From: Anastrepha obliqua
Taxonomy: Eukaryota > Arthropoda > Insecta > Diptera > Tephritidae
Assembly: GCF_027943255.1 (NCBI RefSeq)
Contig: NC_072896.1
Span: 60,158,501 to 60,222,500 of the forward strand
Length of the DNA: 64,000 nt
Direction of reading: 5' to 3'
The notes under the pieces were generated by a model. The model was not told where the DNA came from. It was given only the letters and a program-made list of their open reading frames with translations, and ran no database searches. Each line of letters starts with the position of its first letter. Position 1 is the stretch's first letter. The position numbers and the translations under genes were made by a program. This document shows positions 45,440-54,701 of the stretch, piece by piece.

Positions 45440-45706
45440 ATTGTCGATGGTCATAAGGTTGAGGTGAACGAGACCGTGTACGGTGATGGCGATAATCTAT
45501 TCAAGGTGCGTTTGGTCAACATTCGTCCGATAGATTCGGATGAGTACATTGGGGAAGCGCATGAACCTAATGCAAATCCAGTTACATCAGGCCCAAAGAA
45601 AAGCGGTTATGATAACGAATCCAACGAACGTCGTGAGCCTTTGGAACCAAAATCGGATGAAAATGAAATCAGGGGCCACATCGACGAACCTGAGGTAAAA
45701 TATTAA
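45440..45706 (+). CDS. icarapin-like protein, exon 4 (conserved block)
   Basis: This exon has 88 codons and a TAA stop at 45704. It starts with IVDGHKVEVNETVYGDGDNL and FKVRLVNIRP, the most conserved stretch of the family, including an NET glycosylation site. The rest is a hydrophilic tail (HEPNANPVTSGPKKSG, EPKSDENEIRGHIDEPEVKY). The acceptor is CTATCTAAG. The internal ATG at 45464 is inside the conserved block and is not the start. Confidence 0.9.
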   Translation: MVDGHKVEVNETVYGDGDNLFKVRLVNIRPIDSDEYIGEAHEPNANPVTSGPKKSGYDNESNERREPLEPKSDENEIRGHIDEPEVKY

Positions 45707-46390
45707 GAGTCGGTATTGCTTCAGTTATCTCAAACGAATTTAATAATACAATAACACTGTAAAGTTTTGTATTTTCTACCAAAATTATTAACCTTTGCAA
45801 CCATCGTGAAGTTCTAAAACTATCTTACTTCTCTTCTCAACTACATATATACTATACCATGTAGATTTTTTTTATGATATACACATCTACATTATTAAAA
45901 ATATTTTTAGTCGATGCATATGTATAAAATTTAATATTATATGAATGTATCTATATTCTATATCGAATATTACATCTCAAAAAAGCATTTACAAATACAA
46001 TAATTTTTGAAATGCAATATTTAATGGCTTTTGAAAAATACTAACATTTATGCTTGTAATTCCATAAAGTTTTGATGCAACTAATATTTGTATTATAGCA
46101 TTTGTACCTATATATGAGTAAAAAATGTATGGTTACTTAATAAAAACGTGTTACTTTGTAAAATTTTATAAAACGGAAAGGATTTTCATTAGAATGAATA
46201 AAGGTGTTTTTATTGATGCTATTTTTGAACATGTAAATATGCTTATGCTGAATATTAATTTAAGAGTTTATGACTATTCGATAACCCCTTTATTTTGTAT
46301 ATTTTACAAATGTATGGAACCTATTAACATGTACATATCTATACATGGTTAAGCGGAAAATTAAAATAATAAATACGGTTTGGGTATAAT
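45707..46390 (+). promoter_or_regulatory. 3' UTR with candidate poly(A) signals
   Basis: AATAAA occurs at 46139-46144 and again at 46368-46373 downstream of the stop. Either could end the icarapin-like transcript, giving a 3' UTR of about 450 or 680 bp. No transposon is visible before 46713. Confidence 0.45.
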
Positions 46391-46712
46391 TGGGCAAAGG
46401 TAAGCTGTACATACTTCTTATTTTTTTCTTGGTTCTGTGGTCTTTGTAGTCTTTAAATATATTATGGTGAGTATTTCTTAAGATTTTAGTTTATCTAAAT
46501 CAGTGGTGGCTCATTTCCTTTTACTGGAAAGTAATGGATTATTCATGTTGTATATATCGGGGGGTCCAAACGATTTTTTACCGATTGAGAATCAGTCAGT
46601 GTGAAGACTTAATTGTTTTAACAAAAAAGGTGATCAAATTGAGAAAAATACTTACGATGTTTTCGAATCATCAACTTCCGTACATCTATACATATATGTA
46701 AATTAGTAGGTA

Positions 46713-47482
46713 CGAGGGTTGTCTTTTATTCTTTGCGTTCAATAATGAAATGGCTTAATTGTTTTTCTAAATATTCTCTCTTAAAATATTCTTTTTCGCT
46801 TGAAATACTTTGGCCACTCTGAAGTAGATAACCTCCAAAACGAGATGTTTAAAGGCTTCAGCAGCTTCTTCAGGTTTTGAGAATCGTGGCAAATTAAGAC
46901 TATTAGGCGGATGACACATTAATTCGATATTGTCAGTTCTTAAAGACTCTCTTGTGCGAATCGATACTCGTACTCGTCGTCGGCGATCCGCTTTAATTAA
47001 TGCTCCGAAAGCTTCAGGCAAACAAATGATTGTGAACTACTCAATATAGACTATTCTAAATTAAGTTAAGATTTCTCCATAAAACGGACGACCATTTGCT
47101 TGTCTTGGAATACCCATACTGTTGAGTGCTGTTTGGTTTCTTTTTCGTTTATGGAGTATCCAACGGGAATAAATCTTCTTGACAAACAAATGTTTATGCA
47201 ATATTGAATGCACTTTTGCTGGACCAACTAATTCTCAACAACCGTTTTTGAACTTGCCGGCCACGTTGGAGTTCAAAGTAAGTTGATCCACGCGCTCCGG
47301 TCTCTATAGTTCACTCCGAAAATCATAATAAATTATCCAAGTTAATTACATCTTCTGGACAAGACATATTTTTTAACTCACTGATTTATGCTAAAAAATA
47401 CTAGTCTTTTCGATAAAAATATGGAATTGCAGCTCATCACACGCAGTGTTGCAAAGACGCAAAATATAAAAGGCAACTCTCG
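46713..47482 (-). mobile_element. DD34D mariner, deleted (770 bp)
   Basis: The ends CGAGGGTTGTCTTTTATTCT and its imperfect complement at 47463-47482 lie between TA pairs (46711-46712 and 47483-47484). The minus strand has VGPAKVHSILHKHLFVKKIY and SRWIPHK (the WVPH region), then DNIELMCHPPNSLNLPRFS (remains of the third-Asp motif) and PEEAAEAFKHLVLEV (C-terminus). The catalytic middle is gone. Confidence 0.85.
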
Positions 47483-47574
47483 TAACAAAAAATGTATTCC
47501 AAAATAATTAAATGCTTGCATTTACAGATGTTTTTAAAACTAAAAGGTATTCTAAATATAGAAAACGTTGTACG

Positions 47575-47765
47575 GGCTCGGTTCGAAGCCCACTGTAGGC
47601 ATGACACATCAAATGATAGAAAAGATTTTCTCTAATAGAGGTCACCCCTCTAGTACTGGCAAACCTCTGTGTATTATGGCGATGAAAAAGTTCACCATAA
47701 GAAACTATCTTCCGTTCGCTGTCGGCAGAAAACTATAGGTCCCTTCATTTGATGTACACCACATG
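47575..47765 (+). mobile_element. SINE, decayed copy in plus orientation
   Basis: GGTTCGAAGCC marks the B box. Then TTTCTCTAATAGAGGTCACC, GGCAAACCTCTGTGTATT, GGCGATGAAAAAGTTC, GTCGGCAGAAAACT and AGGTCCCTTCATTTG follow the SINE body in order. The A-box head and the 3' end are missing. Confidence 0.7.
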
Positions 47766-48309
47766 TGCATTCATGTTACTTCAGATTTTTTTTTTAATAT
47801 TTGCAATAGTTTTCATACCAAATTTTTTTCATCAGTTTTTTATTAAAAATCAAAGTTTAAAATTTTGTACAATACATATTCACAAAAATTTGACAACTTT
47901 CGAAAAATTGTTATCAAAATATACACTTTTATCAGATTCTTTGGAAAACTATTGGGTGCGCAGTTTGAAGCCTTCCAAGAATCGTGTTAATTTTTGACCT
48001 TTTGTTCTTTTGCGTACGACGATGAGAGTTCTCTCCTATATAGGAAGTCTTTTTCCTAGATATGCCATTAAATGCAAAATGATAAAACTACTTATTGATG
48101 AGATCTTTAAAAAATACTCAAAAACTTCACAAATACATACATGAAAAAACTATTCCGGTTAAAGTAAAAATAATTATTTTTCTTAATCTAAAATCTGCTA
48201 TCCTCATGAGGAAACAACAATAATCGTTCCTCATTCCCTCGACCCAGAAACCTTGTTAACGTTGCCTATCACTGTCAGTTGCTTGATGAGAAGTGAGTTT
48301 TTACACATA

Positions 48310-48495
48310 TCTTCTGCTCAAATATGAACGAGACGGTATCAATAAAACGGTCCGCGGATGACATATGGCAAAAATAAATTTTTTGTTTTTTGGTAGGACA
48401 TAGTTTGTTTTCTGTGCTACTGTAAACAAGTCAAGCTCGAGTGTGTTCTTCGAATTTAACGATGGATACCGTCTCGTTCATATTTGAGCAGAAGT
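48310..48495. mobile_element. 186-bp miniature of the long-repeat mariner
   Basis: It lies between TA pairs (48308-48309 and 48496-48497). The left 130 bp copy the left end of the element at 22057-22893 (CTTCTGCTCAAATATGAACG ... GTTTTTTGGTAGGACA) and part of its transposase C-terminus (TAGTTTGTTTTCTGTGCTAC). It then jumps to the right terminus (GATACCGTCTCGTTCATATT). It is a classic internal-deletion MITE. Confidence 0.9.
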
Positions 48496-49193
48496 TATAT
48501 TTACTCCTGCAATAGAAATAAACACATAACACAGATTTTATACCCAAACCAGAAAAATACGTTTTTCTTACCAATTTTTGAATATTTTTCCAACATGCCT
48601 TCAATTACAATTTTGTACTTTGCGCTTTTCTTGTTGGCGAGGAACTCAGTTACAACCATTCGAAAATAATTCCATGCAGCCTACTCAATAGCTGTAAAAT
48701 ATTTGTACTTACATAAACTTACAGTCATCGAAAAGGTTTCTGATTTGTTACCCCACAAATATTCCCTTTTTAGTTTTAGTATCCGAAAGGCCCGGGAAAA
48801 TTTTCTTTAAATAAGAAAATGATACGCTGCCTCTCTTTTACCGTTGCCTTTGACAAAGTATGTAATTAATCCAAATTTTATATGGAACGAAGGTAATCTC
48901 ATGTCTCCTCTTTTGACTCTTTTTTTTTCCAATTGTAACAGAATTTTTTTGGAATCACTTTTTTAATACGAGTAATGTGGCCGGCTATCTCAGAATCAAA
49001 GAGAGAAGGATGAACTTAGGATCCGCACATACGTTCCACTCATGATAGTCATGTTTTTAGCATTTCAACATCTTTTCCACACCCTCACATGTTTCTTCTG
49101 AGAAAATGAACTATAAGTATAGATGGTGTCTCATTTTCTTTATGCAGCACGGTGACGGCACTTGCTTCGTGTCGATTTCCTTTTGTGTACCTC

Positions 49194-50487
49194 ACAGAAA
49201 TAAGTATACGTGCAAGGGTATTTCCAAATGAAAAACTATAAAGAAGTAGGAGAAAGGTTTAACCAATAATTTTAAAATATATTTAGGAAAAATAGGAATA
49301 AAAAATTATACAACAAAAATTCAACTTGACTAAACTTATTAAATTAAAAAAGAAATTCAAATAACTTCATATGAAATAAGTATATGTGCATTGGCCTTTC
49401 TTTACACTTTATTTCAACATTTCTGTAACTTTCGATTTTCCATTTTGAAATACATACGACATCATTTATACGTTTAGGCATTGAGTCTGCCAAGTTCTGA
49501 AGAGTGGAATGATCTATCCTATCCCACTCTTCAACTAAAGCACCTTTCAGGTTTTTGATTGTCTCAAACTGACGACCATTTTTATAAATATGGGTCGACA
49601 ATATTCCCCAGGGGTCCTCAATTGGGCTTAAATCGGGACTTAGTGCTGGCCAATTCAGAACTGAAGTTTTTCTTAGCGATAGGAAGGCCTTAGTTGGATT
49701 GTAGGGCGTTGTCTTGCTGGAAAATCCAGTCGTCTCCGTATATGTTTTTCGCAAACTCAATGAGAACATCCTCTAATATTTCAACATAGAATTCTATATT
49801 GGTTTTTGTCGGAATAAAATAAATGTCCGAAAGCGGCCCAAATCATCAAAGACCCGGCAACGATCTGGATCATCTAAGTTGAACTTATTTTCATCCGAAA
49901 ATACAACGTTTCGGAATTCGTTAGTCCAAAATTTATATTTTCCGGCAAATGCTAAACGATACTTAATGTGGCGTGCTAATAGTCTTGGTACCGGCTCCCG
50001 TAAACAATACTTAAGTGTTCCCTCCTCCACCAAATTTTGATGTATTCGTCTATCGGTGACCTTAATACTTAAATGGTGTTTGATTTCCTTGCAAGACATT
50101 TTTTTGAGCAGCCAGACGACGAATTTCTGGTTTGCATTTGCTGTCAATGTTAGTTGGCCTGTCGCTTTGTTGAGCTGATCATATGTTTCTGGATTTTTAA
50201 GGAAGTTGCTGACGGTATTAATATGTGAGCAGCAATTTCATGAATACTTTTGCCACTTTCGCTTAGCCCTTTAATCAGACCAGGCTCTTCATCGGATAAA
50301 TGTTTTCCACGTGGCATTCTACAGATGAACCCATCAATAATTCAATTATTCTTTGTTAAAAAGAAGTAATCTATTTTACTTACATTTTTCTTTATGATAC
50401 CAATGCAAGTAACACAAAATTTTTTGATAGTTTTCTCTCTATGCTTGCCAAATCAATACTGATCTCTGATTGCACATATACTTACAT
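49194..50487 (-). mobile_element. Tc3-like element, decayed; limits approximate
   Basis: The transposase relic at 50317-49344 defines it. GAAATAAGTATACGTGCA near 49197 and GAAATAAGTATATGTGCA near 49374 are direct copies, and an inverted relative (TGCACATATACTTACATATTTC) lies at 50466-50487. This may be the remains of long inverted repeats with doubled transposase-binding sites, as in Tc3. Confidence 0.55.
49344..50317 (-). pseudogene. Tc3-like (DD34E) transposase, frameshifted
   Basis: The ATG at 50317 gives MPRGKHLSDEEPGLIKGLSE, SGKSIHEIAAHI and a frame break. A second HTH (MSCKEIKHHLSIKVTDRRIH) and NVVFSDENKFNLDDPD (first Asp) follow, then a break and WIFQQDNA (second Asp). The frame 49769-49344 has LNWPALSPDLSPIEDPWGIL (catalytic Glu), then GRQFETIKNLKGALVEEWDR and LQNLADSMPKRINDVV (C-terminus). 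At least three frame changes. Confidence 0.82.
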
Positions 50488-51879
50488 ATTTCATAGAATT
50501 TCGCAAGCGAATAGTTAAGTTAGACTGCAAATACAGACTTTGGCATACCAAACAAAAATGTACCGTTACTATCAAGAAAGATATCGGTATAAAAAACTTT
50601 GAAATTAAAAGGGGGTTTGTACTCCTTTTAGAATTCTCCATATCGTTAGAATTACCACGTATAGTATGATTCTTTTCATTCTATCATATTTGCCGAGCAG
50701 AAAGTGAGATTAATTTTTTTGTATCGATCTACATTTATGGTGAAGAGCGATCATTTTTTTCGTCACATGAGCTGTATTTCTAATAGGAATTCTTGCTTTT
50801 GCGCAAAACTTACATGCAGCATTTGCCGTCACTCGATGCATCATATACACTGATACTGCAGTTTCTCTCCCTTTATCTTTTCATCATCATTAGAATAAAC
50901 GTCTTCTTACTTTAGCGACGCTCATCGTGACACCAGAAACGCCCAAAAAAAGAAACTCGGTACGTGAGTGATAGCAGCAATTATAAGGAAGTTAGAACTT
51001 GCCCTTAGCTTAAGGACCATATTACTTATACAAGTAATTGCAGTTCTCAGAAATTTTATTTTTATGCCCCATATTTTATTTTTATAAACTTTTTAATTTT
51101 GTGAAATGAAATATTACATATTCAGTAAAGCATTTCTCCATCTTTGAAAATTCAGCTCAGAAGTGAAAAGATGGGAAAATATTCAGTATCGGAGGAAAAG
51201 GCACGTAAAACTAGTTTCACTTGTTTCTCTCGGTGCTGTTTCCACTTTAAAGGAACTCCAGGAACGATTTTGTTCAGCATCGTCAGTAAAATACTTCAGT
51301 TGCCTAAACAAAGTCGGTTATATTTTTATCAACAATTTATGCCGCCTAATGCACTCGTATATTGTATATTGAATATAGTAATACGATTTTACAAACGATT
51401 TACTTAAATTTTCTTAACAGTTTAGGTTTTCGCCCGACTATTTTGACGAATTTATGTACAGAGATAAACTAAAATCAGCTGGACAACGCTCACCATTACG
51501 AGAACATTATTACGAAAAAAGAAAAACCATAAGAAACTTAGTGTTTATAGCTTCATAATATATCATTGGCGCAATGGCATTCCTATTATTTTCCTGTCGA
51601 ACTGGCATTTTTTCGGCATAACTGAGCTCTCCCTGCAATTATAAAATTATTGAAAATTCGCACACCATATTAAGAAGCAGACATCAACAAATAGTTAAGC
51701 CGTAAAAGTTTGGCTCTTACGGTGACTTTTTACTAGTTTTGCTCCACATCATCACGCAGCTTTCAAATTCCACTCTATCGAAAAGACTACACCCCATAAA
51801 ACTAATTTAAAATTAACGGAAGAGTGAACACTCTCATACCTTTCATTATACTATCCATAATTTATTAATAGTTTTTAGA
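50488..51879. other. unassigned intergenic sequence
   Basis: Overlapping short open frames at 51144-51407 show no motif. No paired repeats are seen. Confidence 0.4.
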
Positions 51880-52280
51880 CCGCTTTTTGAATTATTTTGC
51901 TATTAAAATGCACAAAAACAAATTCATAAAAGTTTTAGCGGCTTATGCCCCAAAAAAGGCAATCTTCGTGTTCTGTTTCAATTAACGTTCTAAGTACTTA
52001 AAACAAAATTAGAGATCTTGGGATTATCTTGGACTCATGTTTCATCTTTACTGAACATTTACAAAAAAGCTTCTTTATAATTCTTTTATTAGGTCGAAAT
52101 TGGAACAGACCTCAATAATCTGCAATTCGTATTATGGACCCCTTTCTAGGAGAATAGAACGCATTCAAAAGAGCTTTATAAAATTGGCTCTGGAACGAAA
52201 TTTGACATACCAATTCGAAAACCAAAAACATTTCTTAAAAAGGCGATTCACATTTTAATCTTATATATAAAATTCTCGTA
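51880..52280 (+). pseudogene. LINE reverse transcriptase C-terminal relic
   Basis: Plus-strand pieces read EILGLSWTH/DLGIILDSCF in two frames, then IRSKLEQTSIICNSYYGPL (phase-shifted) and RRIERIQKSFIKLALERNL. This matches the YVRSKLEYCSVIW...RIERIQKNF region after the RT domain of Jockey/CR1-like LINEs. Confidence 0.6.
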
Positions 52281-52339
52281 TTATATATATTTTAGCAGCT
52301 GCCAAACTTTAAACATTCCGTAAGGTTTGTCATTTTATT

Positions 52340-53520
52340 AAGCATCATTTCCCGCTTGGCGAATGTACGGAAATTGTTAAAAAATATTATAGAAATTGGG
52401 CCAAAGTCATATTTTCGAGCTAATTTTTGGCTCAACTGCTATTTCAAAAAGCAAAATTGTCAAGCATCCTATCAACAAAGATTGACAGCGGGGTTTATGG
52501 AGTTTATCGTTACCATCAATAGTCCGCGGCATAAATTGATGTTAATCGGCAATCTGTAGCAACTCAACGCTTGAAGTTTTGAAGTTATGAAGGAGATATT
52601 TGACGACTTGGCCATGCATAGCGACGTTCATCAATCGGCTTGCGCTCTCATGTGACTTGTCATGCTCGATTATTTTCTCTATTAAGGTAGTAGTCTGGTA
52701 ACTTACACGTTTTTGAAGGCCATGTTTGGGACATTTTTTGGAAGAGAAAATAAAATTCAATCGGTTTGATTTTCTGATATGTTATTAAAGGTATCAGAAG
52801 GTGTACAAAAAAATTTTTTTTTTTTATGTTTTGATACTATTTTTGTACACTGCAGCAAGCGGCAAAAAAAAAGAGGTACAGTGGCTGGCCGGCGTGATTT
52901 CGTCACTTGTGGTCATCTGAAACAGAAAAAACATATTGCTTATTAATCAGTGTGCTTGTCGTTCTGGCGGGTAGTAAGATCAAATGATTTTGACAAAAAA
53001 TAACAAAATGGCGGACTTCGAAGAAAATTGCCTTTTTTTAAAGTGGAAATCCGACCAAAAAATGGAAATAAATTAAATCTACTACCCGCCAGAACTATTG
53101 ATGTGTAGAAAAACATATCTTCAGCTCAATCCGTTAGATAGAAAATTTGTTTTCACGATGGCCATCCGGAAAAACGTTGTTTTGAGAAAAACGCGTTTAA
53201 AGTTTTAGCAATAGAGCCGCGCAAGTACGAGCCGCTCTCATGTATGTACTATAATTTCGTCCATATTTCGAATTTCGGTCTAAAATTTGTACAGTATATT
53301 ACCAATATATCGCACTTTCAAAATATGTATGTAAAAAACCGAAATTCGAAATTTTGAAAATAAGTTACCAGACCACTTAAGTTAACCACTTTCGATAAGT
53401 TCGAGGCTATTTTTGGCAGTTTTGGCGAAAATTTTGTCTACTTAGCATTCAGTGTAAGCGCCAACCTAGAATGGAGTAAAAGCTCTTAACGACCCTTCTT
53501 ATTGTAAACTGGGCAAGCTA
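52340..53520 (+). mobile_element. decayed DD41D mariner hosting a TTAA element
   Basis: The words ANFWLNCYFKKQNCQ (first-Asp motif region) at about 52418-52463 and a remnant of CDLT.LDYFL at about 52650-52680 suggest a DD41D transposase. The TTAA element begins exactly after this. Terminal repeats are not identified and the right part is unclear. Confidence 0.4.
52686..53376. mobile_element. TTAA-flanked element 2 (691 bp)
   Basis: TTAA lies on both sides (52682-52685 and 53377-53380), with inverted ends GGTAGTAGTCTGGTAACTTA and TAAGTTACCAGACCAC. No transposase frame. The inner block TTTTGAGAAAAACGCGTTTA at about 53180-53205 is shared with the element at 42883-43617. TACTACCCGCCAGAAC also occurs inverted in its middle. 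Confidence 0.85.
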
Positions 53521-53770
53521 GTTTACTTCAGTATGCCTGTCCCTTTATACGACGCAATGACATGGATGACATCAAACAAAGAAGAGAGTATAGTTAGTAT
53601 ATATAATATTAGGATGAGAAAATTTGCGAAATTAAAAATAAAGCTATGGTAAAAAAATTAATTTTACTAAAACACCTTATTTTGAATTATTTGAAAATTT
53701 GTCCACAAACATTACTAAAATCTTCATTCGCCATAATATTCATAACAAACAATTGGACACTTTTTACATA

Positions 53771-54699
53771 TAGGGTGTTTTTTTAGAGGTTAGGTTTTCA
53801 AGATGAAATAAAACGTATATAATTTAATGTTATGGCCAAGAATTTAGCTTTATTATAAAGATAAGGGTTTGCCATTATGTTTTAAAAATGATTTCGGGCA
53901 AGTGGCCGCCGCGGCTGGCTCGAATAAATTCCAGCCGAGAGGCCCAATTTTCGACCACTTTTTGCAGCAATTGGGGCCGTATGTCAGCAATAACGCGCCG
54001 AATATTCTCTTCCAAGACGTCAATCGTCTCGGGCTTATCTGCGTAGACAAGCGACTTCACATAGCCCCACAAGAAATAGTCCAGCGGTGTTATATCGCAC
54101 GATCTTGGAGGCCACGCCACAGGTCCACGGCGCGAGATAATGCGCTCACCAAAAGTTTCCTTCAATAAATCGATTGTTGCGTTGGCTGTATGGCATGTAG
54201 CGCCGTCTTGTTGGAACCAAAGGTCGTCCACATCAACATCGTCCAATTCAGGCACGAAAAAGTCATTAATCATGGCTCTATAGCGCTCTCCATTGACTGT
54301 AACATTATGGCCGGCTTCATTTTTAAAGAAATATGGACCAATGATTCCCTCTGCCCATAGAGCACACCAAACAGTGACTTTTTGAGGATGTAACGGCGTC
54401 TCAGCAATGGCTTGTGGATTATGTTCACTCCAAATGCGACAATTTTGCTTATTGACATACCCATTCAACCAAAAGTGAGCTTCATCGCTGAACAAAAACC
54501 ATTATTTTCGAACCGCGCGAACCGAACCATTATTTTCGTAATAAATTTGCACGATCTGCAAACGTTGTTCAGGTGTAAGTCTATTCATTATGAAATGGCA
54601 AACCAAACTGAGCATAAATCAAGTGACAGCTGTCAAAAAGACCATCTACGAAAAAAGTAGTGCCAACTTGAAAACCTAACCTCTAAAAAAAACACCCTT
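53771..54699 (-). mobile_element. DD41D mariner, internally deleted, twin B
   Basis: The ends TAGGGTGTTTTTTTAGAGGT and the complement lie between TA pairs (53769-53770 and 54700-54701). Its body is nearly identical to 27462-28388 but in opposite orientation, with the same deletion scar. Confidence 0.95.
53875..54588 (-). pseudogene. DD41D transposase, deleted, catalytic half intact
   Basis: The ATG at 54588 gives the same 28-codon N-terminus as twin A, then TAA. After it the catalytic half is open without further damage to its natural end at 53875: FSDEAHFWLNGYVNKQ, VTVWCALWAEG, FQQDGATCHTANAT, ITPLDYFLWGYVK, and the C-terminus VVENWASRLEFIRASRGGHL. All three Asp are present with 41 spacing. 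Only the segment between the N-terminal helix and the first Asp, about 115 residues, is missing. Confidence 0.92.
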
Positions 54700-54701
54700 T
54701 A

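Larger units (their letters stand above)
12352..45706 (+). other. icarapin-like gene, coding span
   Basis: Four exons (64, 213, 110 and 267 bp) join to a 217-residue protein. Splice sites are GTGAGT/TGTAG, GTAAGT/TTTAG and GTACTA/CTAAG; intron phases are 1, 1 and 0, and reading frames agree at each junction. Intron lengths are 25,692, 6,944 and 65 bp. The order is signal peptide, acidic Ser/Asp-rich segment, aromatic segment, Asn-glycosylation-rich linker, the conserved DGHKVEVNET...FKVRLVNIRP block, and a charged tail. This layout is that of insect icarapin-like secreted proteins (the honey bee member is the venom-gland allergen Api m 10). The molecular role is not known. It is the only host gene in the window that I trust. 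Confidence 0.85.

Noticed and set aside
45464..45706. Separate 80-codon gene starting at 45464
   Set aside because: The ATG lies inside the conserved block and the frame continues upstream through a clean splice acceptor; it is exon 4.
51144..51407. Overlapping plus-strand frames of 69-87 codons
   Set aside because: No motif, and two frames are open at once, which suggests chance.
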